Assembly: GCF_012241385.1 (NCBI RefSeq)
Contig: NZ_JAAVXB010000013.1
Location: 1-64,000, forward strand
DNA from: Solimonas marina
GTDB taxonomy: Bacteria > Pseudomonadota > Gammaproteobacteria > Nevskiales > Nevskiaceae
Reading direction: 5' to 3'
DNA: 64,000 bases
In this document: in pieces, positions 25,365 to 35,080 of the stretch
How positions within the stretch are numbered: the stretch's first letter is position 1
Layout: every line of letters begins with the position of its first letter
Notes under the pieces: model-generated
The model's input: the letters and a program-made list of their open reading frames with translations, nothing else
Database searches by the model: none
What the model was told of the DNA's origin: nothing
Translations under genes and position numbers: made by a program

Positions 25365-27703
25365 GCCGCCCAGGCCTCGCCACGCAGCTTGCCGATCGCG
25401 CGCAACACCGCTTCCGGCGTCGCCGGCGCCGGCAGCGTGATCAGCTGGCCCGGCGTCGCACACGACGCCACCGCGTCGCGGATCGCATGCCAGACCGCGA
25501 TGCCGAGCATCAGCGGCGGCTCGCCGACCGCCTTGGAGCGGTGAATGCTCGCCTCGCGGTTCGGGTGCTCAAGTAAATCAATGGTCGTACGCTCGGCCCA
25601 GTCGTAGGCGGTTGGAATCTTGTACGTCGACGGCGCATGCGTCTTCAGCTCGCCGCGCGCGTTCCACCACAGTTCTTCGGACGTCAGCCAGCCGGCGCCC
25701 TGCAGGAAACCGCCCTCGATCTGGCCGCGGTCGATGGCCGGATTCAGCGAGCGCCCGGCGTCGTGCAGGATGTCGACCTGCAGCAGCCGCGTCTCGCCGG
25801 TCAGCGTGTCGATCGCGACCTCGACGACCGCGGCGCCGTAGGCGAAGTAATAGAACGGCCGGCCGCGCAGATTGACGCGGTCCCAGTGAATTTTCGGCGT
25901 GCGGTAGAAGCCGGTCGCCGACAGCGGCACGCGCGCGAAATACGCGCCCTGCACCAGCTGCTGGAACGTCAGCGTCTTGAGCTCGCCGATGTGCACCTGA
26001 CCGTTGTCGAAGCGCACGTCGGACGGCGCCACGCCGTACAAGCCGGCGGCGTGCTTTTCGAGACGGCGGCGGATGCGCCGCGCCGCATGCTGCGCAGCCT
26101 TGCCGTTGAGATCGGAGCCGCTCGACGCCGCGGTTGCCGAGGTGTTCGGCACCTTGCTGGTATCGGCGGCGGAGACGCGGATCGCCGACGTCGGAATCGA
26201 CAGCTCGTGTGCGACCACCTGCAGCACCTTGGTGTACAGGCCCTGGCCCATCTCGGTGCCGCCGTGATTGAGCAGCACCGTGCCGTCGTTGTAGACGTGC
26301 AGCAGCGCGCCGGCCTGGTTGAAGTGCGTGGCGTTGAACGAAATGCCGAACTTGACCGGCGTCAGCGCCAGGCCGCGCTTGATCACCGGATTGCCGGCAT
26401 TCCAGGCGGCGATTGCCGTACGACGTTCGTCGTAGCGGCTGCTGTCGACGAGGCGGTCAGTGATCAGATCGAGGATGTTGTCGTCGACGCGCTGGCCGTA
26501 CGGCGTCTCGTCACGCTCGCCGATGCCGTAGAAATTGCGGCGACGAACCACGAGCGGATCGAGTCCCAGCGTGCGCGCGATGTCGTCGACGATCTGCTCG
26601 ATGACCATCATGCCCTGCGGCCCGCCGAAGCCGCGGAACGCCGTGTTCGACACCGTATTGGTCTTGCAGCGGTGCGAAACGATCTCGACGTTTTCGAGAA
26701 AGTACGCATTGTCGACATGGCACAGCGCGCGATCGTTGACCGGCCCGGACAAGTCGGCCGAATAGCCGCAACGCGACGCCATCATCACCTTCAGCGCGGT
26801 GATGCGGCCGTCGGCCTCGAAGCCGACGTCGTAGTCGGCGATGAAATCGTGGCGCTTGCCGGTGGCCAGCATGTCGACGTCGCGGTCGAGGCGCAGCTTG
26901 ACCGGCTTGCCGGTCTTCACCGCGAGGATCGCCGCCGCCGCCGCGATCAGGCCCGGCTGACTTTCCTTGCCGCCGAAGCCACCGCCCATGCGCCGGCACT
27001 GCACCGTCACCTCGTGCGCGTGGCGCGCGATGGCATGCGCGACGATGTGCTGGACTTCGGTCGGATGCTGCGTCGAACTCCAGATCAGCATGCCGCCGTC
27101 TTCCTGCGGCAGCGCGACGGCGACCTGGCCTTCCAGATAGAAATGATCCTGGCCGCCGATCGCCACATGGCCGTACAGCCGCCGCGGCGCCGCGTCGAGC
27201 GCCGCGTTCGGCGTACCGCGCAGCAGGCGCTGCGACGGCAGCACATGGTTGTCGCTGGCCACGGCGCTGCGGATATCGAGCACCGCCGGCAGCTCCTCGT
27301 AGGCGATCTTCGCCAGCGTCGCTGCGCGACGCGCGGTCAGTTCATCGCGCGCGGCGACCGCGAACAGCGGCTGCCCGGCGTATTGCACCAACGTGTCGGT
27401 GAAGATCGGATCGTCCTGCAGGATGCCGCCGTAGTTGTTCTCGCCCGGCACGTCGGCCGGCAACGCGACGTCGACCACACCGGGCAGTGCCAAAACCGCC
27501 GACAGATCGAGCGTAGTGATCTGCGCGTGTGCCTTGCTGCTGAGCGCGAAGGCCGCATGCAGCGTGCCGGCCGGCAGCGCCATGTCGTCGACGTATTGCG
27601 CACGGCCGGCAACGTGCAGATGCGCGCTTTCGTGGCGCTGCTCGCGACCGACCGGCGAACCCTCGGCCTGCAACTGCGATGACGGCTGCGACGCACCATT
27701 CAT
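25361..27703 (-). CDS. xdhB: Xanthine dehydrogenase molybdenum-binding subunit
   Basis: The 780-residue protein carries the Mo-cofactor motifs GQDHFYLEGQVAVA, RMGGGFGGKESQ, NTAFRGFGGPQGM, NHGGTEMGQGLYTK and, near the end, SKAVGEPPLMLG with the catalytic Glu. It oxidises hypoxanthine and xanthine to urate together with XdhA. The start overlaps the XdhA stop as ATGA. Confidence 0.96.
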   Translation of the reverse strand: MNGASQPSSQLQAEGSPVGREQRHESAHLHVAGRAQYVDDMALPAGTLHAAFALSSKAHAQITTLDLSAVLALPGVVDVALPADVPGENNYGGILQDDPIFTDTLVQYAGQPLFAVAARDELTARRAATLAKIAYEELPAVLDIRSAVASDNHVLPSQRLLRGTPNAALDAAPRRLYGHVAIGGQDHFYLEGQVAVALPQEDGGMLIWSSTQHPTEVQHIVAHAIARHAHEVTVQCRRMGGGFGGKESQPGLIAAAAAILAVKTGKPVKLRLDRDVDMLATGKRHDFIADYDVGFEADGRITALKVMMASRCGYSADLSGPVNDRALCHVDNAYFLENVEIVSHRCKTNTVSNTAFRGFGGPQGMMVIEQIVDDIARTLGLDPLVVRRRNFYGIGERDETPYGQRVDDNILDLITDRLVDSSRYDERRTAIAAWNAGNPVIKRGLALTPVKFGISFNATHFNQAGALLHVYNDGTVLLNHGGTEMGQGLYTKVLQVVAHELSIPTSAIRVSAADTSKVPNTSATAASSGSDLNGKAAQHAARRIRRRLEKHAAGLYGVAPSDVRFDNGQVHIGELKTLTFQQLVQGAYFARVPLSATGFYRTPKIHWDRVNLRGRPFYYFAYGAAVVEVAIDTLTGETRLLQVDILHDAGRSLNPAIDRGQIEGGFLQGAGWLTSEELWWNARGELKTHAPSTYKIPTAYDWAERTTIDLLEHPNREASIHRSKAVGEPPLMLGIAVWHAIRDAVASCATPGQLITLPAPATPEAVLRAIGKLRGEAWAA

Positions 27704-29142
27704 GCCGCCAACTCCGAGAGCCGCAGCGTCGGCGCCAAGCCGTCGATTTCGAGCCGGAAACGGCGCAGCAGATTGCCGGCGCTGTGCAGACGGTAGCCAC
27801 TGCTGGCACGCATGTCGGACAGCGGCTGAAAGTCATCGGCCAGCGCGGCAACGGCGCGCTCGACGCTGGCCTCGTTCCACGGCTGACCGCGCAGCGCCGC
27901 TTCGGCGACCAGCGCGCGCTTGGGCGTCGCCGCCATACCGCCGAAGCCGAGCCGCACGTCGATCACCACGCCGCCGTCGATGCGGATCGCAAAGCCAGTG
28001 CAGACCGCCGAAATATCCTGGTCGTAACGCTTCGCGAGCTTGTAGCTCGCCAGCCGCCAGCCTTCGGCCAGCGACGGCACGACGATGGCCTGCACGAACT
28101 CGCCCGGCTGCAGCGCCTTCTGCTGGTAGCCGAGATAAAAGCGTTCGAGCGGCAGCCGGCGCACGGTGTCGCCGTGGCGCAGCTCGACTTCGGTGTCCAG
28201 CGCCAGCAGCGCCGGCATCGAATCGCCGATCGGCGAGCCGTTGGCGACGTTGCCGCCGAGCGTGCCGGAATTGCAGATCGGCAAGGACGCGAAGCGGCGT
28301 GCCAGCTCGTGCAGCGCCGGATAGCGCGCAACCAGCGCCGGCCAAGCCGCCGCCAACGACACGGCGGCGCCGATGCGCAGGCCGTCGTCGGTGTTCTCTA
28401 TCGTTTTCAGCTCGGCGACTTCGCCGGTGTAGATCAGCGGCGGCAGGCTGCGCAGATGCTTGGTCACCCACAGACCGACATCGGTGCCGCCGCCCAGCAG
28501 CAGCGCATCCGGCTGCGCGGCGTAGCGCGCCGCCAACTCGGCCAGGCTGCGCGGCGCGTAGAAATCGTCGCGATCGAGCGCAGACTCGCGCTGCAGCGCG
28601 CGTAGTTGTTCGACGACGGCCGTCGTGTCGTCGGCCGGCGCCGGGTATTCGCCCATACGGCAGCCGGCCTCGATGATCGGCCGATAGCCCGTGCAGCGGC
28701 ACAGATTGCCGGCCAAGGCATCGACGACCGTGTCGCGCTCGGGCTGTGGCTCGTGCTGGTACAGCGCATACAGCGACATCACAAAGCCTGGCGTACAGAA
28801 ACCGCATTGCGAGCCGTGATGATCGACCATCGCCTGCTGCACCGGATGCAGGGTGCCGTCGGCGGCCGGCAGCCCGTCGGCGGTCTTGATCGCCTTGCCG
28901 TCGACGGTCGGCACGAAACGGATGCAGCTGTTGACGGCGCGATAGTGCAGCACGCCGTCGTCGCCCAGTTCGCCGAGCGCTACCGTACAGGCACCGCAAT
29001 CGCCTTCGGCGCAGCCTTCCTTGACGGCATGGCAACCGGCGCTCTCGCGCAGGTATTGCAGCAGCGTCGTGGTCGCCGGCACGTCGGCCGCAACCGGCTT
29101 GCCATCGAGCAGGAAACGGACGGGTTCGGGGGAAAACGCCAC
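27700..29142 (-). CDS. xdhA: Xanthine dehydrogenase Fe-S/FAD subunit
   Basis: The 480-residue protein contains two [2Fe-2S] centres: GCHAVKEGCAEGDCGAC and SQCGFCTPGF with NLCRCTGYRPI. The FAD domain follows, with LLGGGTDVGLW and GTLGGNVANGSPIGDSMPALLAL. GTG 29142 is preferred as start because it lies 1 bp after the HIU hydrolase stop with an AGG upstream and family homology begins there. It passes electrons from XdhB to NAD+. Confidence 0.95.
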   Translation of the reverse strand: MAFSPEPVRFLLDGKPVAADVPATTTLLQYLRESAGCHAVKEGCAEGDCGACTVALGELGDDGVLHYRAVNSCIRFVPTVDGKAIKTADGLPAADGTLHPVQQAMVDHHGSQCGFCTPGFVMSLYALYQHEPQPERDTVVDALAGNLCRCTGYRPIIEAGCRMGEYPAPADDTTAVVEQLRALQRESALDRDDFYAPRSLAELAARYAAQPDALLLGGGTDVGLWVTKHLRSLPPLIYTGEVAELKTIENTDDGLRIGAAVSLAAAWPALVARYPALHELARRFASLPICNSGTLGGNVANGSPIGDSMPALLALDTEVELRHGDTVRRLPLERFYLGYQQKALQPGEFVQAIVVPSLAEGWRLASYKLAKRYDQDISAVCTGFAIRIDGGVVIDVRLGFGGMAATPKRALVAEAALRGQPWNEASVERAVAALADDFQPLSDMRASSGYRLHSAGNLLRRFRLEIDGLAPTLRLSELAA

Positions 29143-29143
29143 G

Positions 29144-29494
29144 TCAGCTGCCTCGATACGTCGAATAGCTCCACGGCGACACCAGGAGCGGTACGTGATA
29201 GGACTGTTCGGCCGACGCAATACCGAAGCGGATCACCACGCGGTCAACGAACGGCGGCTCCGGCATCGTCGTGCCGCGCGCGCGGAAGTAATCGCCGGCC
29301 TCGAACACCAGCTCGTAAACGCCGACCGCCATCGTCGTACCATCGAGCAGCGGATGGTCGACACGCCCGTCATTGTTTGTATGCAATTCGACCAGCGGCG
29401 CGGCCAGATCGCCGTCGCGGTACAGCCGCACCGCCAGGCCCGCGGCCGGACAGCCGTTGGCGGTGTCGAGTACGTGTGTCGTCAGTTTTCCCAT
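29144..29494 (-). CDS. 5-hydroxyisourate hydrolase (transthyretin-like)
   Basis: The 116-residue protein has the signature N-terminus KLTTHVLDTANGCPA, the middle TNNDGRVDHPLL and the terminal tetrapeptide YRGS that define HIU hydrolases. It opens 5-hydroxyisourate, the PuuD product, to OHCU. It is the first gene of the long minus-strand purine operon. ATG 29494 is preferred with GGGGA upstream; a TTG at 29500 is in frame. Confidence 0.96.
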   Translation of the reverse strand: MGKLTTHVLDTANGCPAAGLAVRLYRDGDLAAPLVELHTNNDGRVDHPLLDGTTMAVGVYELVFEAGDYFRARGTTMPEPPFVDRVVIRFGIASAEQSYHVPLLVSPWSYSTYRGS

Positions 29495-29623
29495 CAGCAA
29501 CGAATCCCCGGCCGGCGCGCGCCCGCTACATCACGGCCGCGTATCTCCCAGCCTTGGAGCAAAGCGCGTGCCACGCATCATCAAACAGCGCAGAGCAAGC
29601 CCGTACAAGGCTTGCGCGCAATA

Positions 29624-29657
29624 ATTGCATACGATCAAAATAATGATTGCATGCAAT
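29624..29657. promoter_or_regulatory. Paired operator sites, 22-bp spacing, divergent purine promoters
   Basis: ATTGCATACGAT (29624-29635) and the perfect palindrome ATTGCATGCAAT (29646-29657) have centres 22 bp apart. They lie in the 404-bp gap (29495-29898) between the HIU hydrolase gene and the BMP gene, so they could control both directions. A further TTGTATGCAA lies near 29377 inside the HIU hydrolase gene. I see nothing else in this gap that looks like a gene. Confidence 0.65.
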
Positions 29658-29898
29658 TCCGCGCTGCAATTGTGTGCGCGGCGCGCTAAAGCAGGGCACC
29701 ACCAGCAAACCGAAGGCTGGCCGTCCAGCGCCCGATCACGCCTGTCCGCGGCGCGAGTTGCCGTCACAGCAGGCCTTGCATTGCGGGCAGCACGCGTGGC
29801 ACAAGCCTTGCGGTTCCAGCAAACGCTGCACCCTACTATCGATTCGGTCGTCAGCGGGTTCGTCGTCCCGCAGCGCACCGAAATCCACGGAGAAATGG

Positions 29899-31011
29899 AT
29901 GTCCGGTCTTCACACCTTGCGGCGCCTCACGCGCCTGCGCTCGACGCTGACGGCAGCCTTGTTTGCCGGCTTTTCCGCCTTCGCCTACGCCGCTGGCGCG
30001 CAGGCAGCGGAACCGCTCAAGGTCGCCTTCGTCTACATCGGCCCGGTCAACGACGCCGGCTGGAACGCGGCGCATGAAAAAGGCCGCATGGAGCTGCAGG
30101 CGGCGCTCGGCGATCAGGTCAAGACCAGCTACGTCGAGAACGTTTCCGAGGGCGCCGACGCCGAGCGCGTGATCCGCCAGCTCGCCGCCGACGGCAACAA
30201 GCTGATCTTTGCCACCTCGTTCGGCTACATGCAGGCCGCCCTGAAAGTGGCGCGCATGTTCCCGAAGACCGTGTTCATGCATGCCACCGGCTACAAGACC
30301 GCGAAGAATCTCGGCGTCTACGAGGCCAGCACCTACGAAGGCGCCTACCTGATGGGCGTGCTGGCCGGCGGCATGACCAAGAGCAACACGCTCGGCTATG
30401 TCGCGTCGTTTCCGATTCCCGAGGTGATTCGCAATGTCGACGCCTTCACGCTCGGCGCGCAGAGCGTCAATCCGAAGATCAAGACCAAGGTGATCTGGGT
30501 CAACACCTGGTACGACCCCGGCAAGGAACGACAGGCCGCCGAGACGCTGATCGCGCAAGGCGCCGACGCGCTGTGCCAGAACACCGATTCGCCGGCGACC
30601 GCGCAGGTCGCCGAGCAGAAAGGCGTCTACGCCTGCGGCTGGGACTCCGACATGAAGAAGTTCGCGCCCAAGGCGCAGCTGGCGGCGTCGGTAGTCGACT
30701 GGGGGCCGTTCTATATCAAGACCGCCAAGGACGTGATGGCGGGCACCTGGAAGAGCGGCGACACGCAATGGGGCGTCGCCGAAGGTATGGTCAAGGTCGA
30801 GTCGCTGCTGCCGACAATCCCGGCCACCACACGCAAAGCCTTCGACGCCAAGGAACAGGCGCTGCACGACGGCAGCTTCCAGGTCTTCCAGGGACCGATC
30901 AAGGATCAGAGCGGCGCGGTCAAGGTCACGGCCGGCAGCGCCCTCGACGAAACGCAGTTGCGCTCACTGAACTGGTATGTCGACGGCGTCGACGGCGCGC
31001 TGCCGAAGTAA
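29899..31011 (+). CDS. BMP-family periplasmic binding protein for purine ABC importer
   Basis: The 370-residue product has a signal peptide (STLTAALFAGFSAFAYAAGAQA) and a BMP/PnrA-like fold: KVAFVYIGPVNDAGWNAAHEKGR, FATSFGYMQAALKVA, YEASTYEGAYLMGVLAGGM, VIWVNTWYDPGKERQAAETLIAQGADALCQNTDS and WDSDMKKFAPKAQLAA. It should bind purine nucleosides or bases and deliver them to the permeases encoded in the divergent operon. ATG 29899 is chosen with GGAG 6 bp upstream; the signal peptide begins there although the frame is open far upstream. Confidence 0.93.
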   Translation: MSGLHTLRRLTRLRSTLTAALFAGFSAFAYAAGAQAAEPLKVAFVYIGPVNDAGWNAAHEKGRMELQAALGDQVKTSYVENVSEGADAERVIRQLAADGNKLIFATSFGYMQAALKVARMFPKTVFMHATGYKTAKNLGVYEASTYEGAYLMGVLAGGMTKSNTLGYVASFPIPEVIRNVDAFTLGAQSVNPKIKTKVIWVNTWYDPGKERQAAETLIAQGADALCQNTDSPATAQVAEQKGVYACGWDSDMKKFAPKAQLAASVVDWGPFYIKTAKDVMAGTWKSGDTQWGVAEGMVKVESLLPTIPATTRKAFDAKEQALHDGSFQVFQGPIKDQSGAVKVTAGSALDETQLRSLNWYVDGVDGALPK

Positions 31012-31039
31012 GCCGGCGATGTTGGACCGGCCAGTCTTT

Positions 31040-31240
31040 TGTAGCCAACTCGGAGCCATAATTTCTGGCAAACGAGGAGGTTTCCATGAGCGGCAAGCGG
31101 TATCTGGATGAATACAAGATCGAAGCGGTCAAGCAGGTAACGGAGCGTGGCCATTCGGTGAAGGACGTGGCGGCGCGGCGCCACGACACACAGCCTTTAC
31201 GAGTGGAAGCGCAAGTTCGGCCAGCCAGCAAGGCCGGCTA
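31040..31240 (+). pseudogene. IS3-family OrfA remnant
   Basis: From ATG 31086 the frame reads MSGKRYLDEYKIEAVKQVTE and RGHSVKDVAARR, the start of an IS3-type OrfA helix-turn-helix. A small deletion then breaks the frame; the correct sense (SLYEWKRKFGQ) resumes in another frame near 31193. The upstream TGTAGCCAACTCGGAGCCAT (31040-31059) resembles an IS end. OrfB is absent. The remnant separates the purine locus from the cassette at 31332-36192; the rest of 31012-31331 shows no gene. Confidence 0.8.
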
Positions 31241-31331
31241 CAACCATTCGTCGAGACATTGATGCGTCGTCATTCATCGTGCCTCTCCGTAAATCGCCGT
31301 CCGTCGTAGTTGCGCCTGGCGGCCACGAGCA

Positions 31332-32162
31332 TCAGTCGTAGTCGGTGTCGATGGACAGGGTACGCCACGCATCAATGTCTTTACGGAAGGACACCAGCTT
31401 GCTCTCGGCAAGAAAATGGGCACGCGGGCCGAGTGGCAGATGCAGCGGTGGATTCTCAGAGTCGATCGCCTTGAGTATCACGGCCACCGCCTTGAGCGGA
31501 TCGCCTGGCTGACGCCCGTCATTGCCTTCGCGATAGCTGCGGGCTGCGCCTCCGGTCGCCGAGTAGTCGTCGATCTGCCGCTTGGCGACAGCGATTGAAC
31601 GACCCAAGAACTCTGTGCGGAACGGGCCAGGCTCGACGATCAACACGCGGATACCCATAGGCGCCACTTCCTGTGCGAGTGCTTCTGACAGGCCTTCGAC
31701 CGCGAACTTCGTCGCGTTGTAGTAGCCATGCCCGCCGATGCCAACGATGCCGGCACCAGACGACAGGTTCACGACCCTCCCCCCGCCCGTGCGCCGCATT
31801 AACTGCAATGCCGCACGTGTTGTCTCGATCAGGCCGAACAGGTTCACATCGAAAAGCGGGCGATACTCCTCTGGAGTCGCCTCTTCAATGGCCCCCATGA
31901 ATCCGTGACCGGCGTTGTTGACCAGCACGTCCAATCTGCCGAACACCTCGGCAGTCAATGCGACAGCAGCATGTATTGCCTCCGAGTTAGTGACATCCAG
32001 GGCGGCAACGCGCAGCGTTTCAGGGTATCGATCTGCCAGGTCGCGCAGCGTTTCGGGATTGCGCGCCGTCGCCACGACGTTGTCGCCGCGTGCCGCTGCC
32101 TGCTGAGCCAGATGCCGACCGAAGCCGCCCGAGCATCCTGTAATTAACCAAGTCTTTGTCAT
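31332..32162 (-). CDS. Short-chain dehydrogenase/reductase
   Basis: The 276-residue protein is a classical SDR: TGCSGGFGRHLA (nucleotide loop), NNAGHGF, VVNLSSGAGIVG with Ser, and YYNATK with the catalytic Tyr and Lys. ATARNP after strand two suggests NADP(H). It is the last gene of the EthD/MFS/hydrolase operon, 16 bp after the hydrolase stop. Substrate unknown. Confidence 0.9.
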   Translation of the reverse strand: MTKTWLITGCSGGFGRHLAQQAAARGDNVVATARNPETLRDLADRYPETLRVAALDVTNSEAIHAAVALTAEVFGRLDVLVNNAGHGFMGAIEEATPEEYRPLFDVNLFGLIETTRAALQLMRRTGGGRVVNLSSGAGIVGIGGHGYYNATKFAVEGLSEALAQEVAPMGIRVLIVEPGPFRTEFLGRSIAVAKRQIDDYSATGGAARSYREGNDGRQPGDPLKAVAVILKAIDSENPPLHLPLGPRAHFLAESKLVSFRKDIDAWRTLSIDTDYD

Positions 32163-32178
32163 GCGTTTCTCCTTTGGC

Positions 32179-33189
32179 TCAAACTTGAGACTCTGTACGT
32201 TCGATGATCCACTTCAGCACCGGCGCCAACGCAGCATCGGAGTTCTTCTCGTAGATCAACCCGTGCCCGTTGCCGTGCACGCCGAGGTCAGGAAGATGCA
32301 ACAACTCCGCTGAGGCTCCTGCCGCATTGAGGAAGTTCGCCGTTGGCGGACTGGCTGCTGCAAATGCCGAGGCTTCGGCTGTGACGATCAGGATCGGCAA
32401 ACCGACCAGCGCGGGCAGTCGCAAACTGCCAGGTGCCGCCTTGCGAACAACGTGGGCACTGGTCACGGGCGGCTCGAAGCGCAGCGGCGCCGCTGTCACG
32501 CCCCAGTGCATCGCTCCGATATTGGGAATATCTGCAAACGGCGGCCCCATCGGTTCGATGGCGGCGATTGCCTTCACGAGGTCGGGACGGCGATCTGCGA
32601 CCAGCCAGCCATCCGGGCCTGAGGCGGAATGTGTGACGAGGATGGCCGGCCCTATGCGATCGAGCAGCGTTGCCATGCGGTCGGCGTCAAGCGTCTGCGA
32701 CAGTTCCAGGTCGGCAGGCAATGGCCCGTAACCCGCGATGAATTCGTCCATCGCTTGAGCATCGTCCGGCGCGAAGGGCCATTGCGTGTGCCGCGCATCA
32801 TCGCCGGGAAAGTAAATACGCTGTCCTCCCTCGTACGAGAAAGGAGGCCCCATTTCCCCGAGCGTGCGCACATGAAACGGCGACCGGCCATGCCCGGGTC
32901 GATCAACCACCAGCACCGCATAACCGGCTTCCACGAAACGCTGCGCCCAACCTGGCCGGCCGTCCGGCGTGTCAAACCACTCTGTTCCCTGAAAACCGCC
33001 ACCATGCATCAACACGATCGGATACGGCCTTATCACCTTTTCGGACGCTTCCCATTCCACGTACATGGGGCCGCGCTGATACGTCAGACCGTCATGCTCG
33101 ACCCGGTCACCCGAAATCCAGAAGTGGCCACGACGTAGCGTTCTCACGGACGCGTTCATCCATGATGCAAAGGATTTTTGATCTTTCAT
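32179..33189 (-). CDS. Alpha/beta hydrolase
   Basis: The 336-residue protein shows PIVLMHGGGFQGTEW (oxyanion region), VVDRPGHGRSPF, nucleophile elbow VTHSASGPDGW and a C-terminal His in LGVHGNGHGLIYEKNS. There is no signal peptide. The elbow THSASG differs from the common GxSxG by having Thr-His first. It overlaps the MFS stop by four bases, so hydrolase and pump are made together. Confidence 0.87.
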   Translation of the reverse strand: MKDQKSFASWMNASVRTLRRGHFWISGDRVEHDGLTYQRGPMYVEWEASEKVIRPYPIVLMHGGGFQGTEWFDTPDGRPGWAQRFVEAGYAVLVVDRPGHGRSPFHVRTLGEMGPPFSYEGGQRIYFPGDDARHTQWPFAPDDAQAMDEFIAGYGPLPADLELSQTLDADRMATLLDRIGPAILVTHSASGPDGWLVADRRPDLVKAIAAIEPMGPPFADIPNIGAMHWGVTAAPLRFEPPVTSAHVVRKAAPGSLRLPALVGLPILIVTAEASAFAAASPPTANFLNAAGASAELLHLPDLGVHGNGHGLIYEKNSDAALAPVLKWIIERTESQV

Positions 33190-34598
33190 GTTTCCTGGCG
33201 CTTCCAGCTTAGTCCTGCTGCCAATGCCAGCGACGCGCCTACGGCCAATGAGGCCACAGCAAAGCCGAGCCGCACGTCCTGGGCACTTGCACCATCAGGC
33301 GCGATCATGATGAACAGGCCGCCGAACAAGGCGACGCTTACTGCAGCGCTGATCTGCAAGGTGGCGTTTACCAAGCCCGAAGCCAGCCCCGCCCAACGTG
33401 TCTCGACATGGTCCACGTTCAAGCGCACCAGCGCAGGAAGGGCGATACCTTGCCCGGCGCCAGTCAGGAACAAGGGCAACGCAAGCCACGACGACGCACC
33501 GGCGAAAGCCAGCGCTGCGACCATGACCAGACCGAGCACTTCCAGAATCATGCCGAACCCGGCGGTGCGTGAACCCATTCGCGGGGCGATGTGCGGGCCG
33601 CACAGCGGGCCAACGAAGAGCCCGATGCCGAGCGGCAGGATGGCCAAGCCGGCTGCCAATGCATCGTGGCCAAGGCCGGCCTGTTCGTACACGGCGAACA
33701 CCAGGAAGAACGCAGCGAGCGCATAGAAGAAGAACGTCGATGCCAAGCTGCGTCGCAACCCACGCACGGCCAGAAGCGAGGGCAGAACCAGAGGTGTTCT
33801 GCCGGCGCGCTCCTGTGTCTTTTCATACTGCCAGAAGCCCCCTAACAACGGCATGCTCAGAATCAGCGGCGTTATGCACCACCACGGCCAGTGGTGTTCC
33901 TGCCCTTCGATCAGCGGAACCACGAGCGCCAGCAAGCCAGCCGCTAGCAGCAACGCCCCTGGCACGTCCAGACGAGCCGAACGCTCGGCCCGGTTTTCAC
34001 GCAGCAGCATCATTGCAGCAGGGACGGCAGCGATGATGATGGGAAGGTTGATCAAAAAGACGCCACGCCACCCCAGCCCCCACGGACTGGTCGAAACCAG
34101 CACCCCACCCAGCAGTTGACCGCCTACGGAAGCCAGGCCGAACGTCGCACCGTACAGGCTCAGCGCGCGATTCTTCTCGCTTGCCGGAAAGATGGCGTGT
34201 ATCGAGGCCAATGATTGCGGCGCCATGATCGCTGCCGATATCCCTTGCAGCAGCCGACCGACGACAAGCATGCCCGGCGACGGTGCCAGGCCACACAATG
34301 CCGAAGCGACGCCAAAGCCGAGCATGCCAGCGATGAAGACGCGCTTGCGGCCATAGAGATCACCTAGACGACCGCCCAGGATCAGGGTGACGGCATAGGC
34401 CGCGGCGTACACCGAGATCACCAACTGCGAGACGTCAGCAGATGCGTGCAGCCCCTCCCGCACGGCAGGTAGAGCCACGTTGACGATGAAGAAATCCAAC
34501 GGTGGCAAGAGCGTGCCAGTCAGCAGGACAATCAGGGCGAGCCAGCGGCGGGAGTCAAGCGCTGCTGTCCTGGTGGTTTGAGTCAACGTAATCATCAC
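33186..34598 (-). CDS. DHA2-family MFS drug/solute exporter
   Basis: The 470-residue membrane protein has about 14 hydrophobic helices and the DHA2 (EmrB/QacA-like) motifs: LDFFIVNVALPAVREGL, GGRLGDLYGRKRVF (motif A) and RLLQGISAAIMAPQSLA (motif C-like). It probably exports a toxic compound related to the substrate of the neighbouring hydrolase and SDR. Sequence here looks less GC-rich than the purine locus. Confidence 0.9.
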   Translation of the reverse strand: MMITLTQTTRTAALDSRRWLALIVLLTGTLLPPLDFFIVNVALPAVREGLHASADVSQLVISVYAAAYAVTLILGGRLGDLYGRKRVFIAGMLGFGVASALCGLAPSPGMLVVGRLLQGISAAIMAPQSLASIHAIFPASEKNRALSLYGATFGLASVGGQLLGGVLVSTSPWGLGWRGVFLINLPIIIAAVPAAMMLLRENRAERSARLDVPGALLLAAGLLALVVPLIEGQEHHWPWWCITPLILSMPLLGGFWQYEKTQERAGRTPLVLPSLLAVRGLRRSLASTFFFYALAAFFLVFAVYEQAGLGHDALAAGLAILPLGIGLFVGPLCGPHIAPRMGSRTAGFGMILEVLGLVMVAALAFAGASSWLALPLFLTGAGQGIALPALVRLNVDHVETRWAGLASGLVNATLQISAAVSVALFGGLFIMIAPDGASAQDVRLGFAVASLAVGASLALAAGLSWKRQET

Positions 34599-34608
34599 GT
34601 ACGAGTCT

Positions 34609-34926
34609 TCAAAGCGCAGTCACTCGAGCACGCAGCGGAGCAATGGCGGTGAAACGCGGGACATCGGCCATTACAGCGGAGCGCTCGGGTGACGCAAATG
34701 CGGCTTCGAATGCTCCCTCATCGCGAAAGACACATTCACAGAGGGCAAGAGTTCCTTCCTGCTCGGTCGCCGGGAAGAACGCTTTCAGGCTGAGCAGTCC
34801 GTACTGCCCCCACGCCTTCATGGTCAACGGGAGGTGAACCCCAACGTAGTAGTCGCGATCGAAACGATCTTGTGGCGCCCCCTGATAGGTCACATAGACA
34901 ACAACGGGCTGAGCTTCAGTATTCAT
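34609..34926 (-). CDS. EthD-like dimeric alpha-beta barrel protein
   Basis: The 105-residue protein (QPVVVYVTYQGAPQDRFDRDYYVGVHLPL, then CECVFRDEGAFEAAFASPE) resembles EthD/stress-responsive barrel proteins, small proteins often linked to oxidative or polyketide chemistry. ATG 34926 is chosen as homology begins at VVVYVTY; the frame is open to 35013. It heads the cassette operon, 10 bp before the MFS gene. Confidence 0.8.
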   Translation of the reverse strand: MNTEAQPVVVYVTYQGAPQDRFDRDYYVGVHLPLTMKAWGQYGLLSLKAFFPATEQEGTLALCECVFRDEGAFEAAFASPERSAVMADVPRFTAIAPLRARVTAL

Positions 34927-35041
34927 GTCTTGAGATTCCAAATGAGAGTGGCCCGAAGTGGGCAGACCGTCGGCCCGCAAGGGGGCATTCGTTACGGACA
35001 GAAGGATCGCCAAAACATTATTGTTCGCATACTGGCATTGC

Positions 35042-35067
35042 TGTACATTTCATTTACATTTTTGTAC
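35042..35067. promoter_or_regulatory. Possible LysR operator
   Basis: GTACA (35043-35047) and TGTAC (35063-35067) form an inverted repeat with 15 bases between, just before the LysR start codon and in the gap to the divergent EthD gene. This is the usual place for an autoregulatory LysR site, but the half-sites are short. Confidence 0.35.
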
Positions 35068-35080
35068 GGCCGTGCATAGC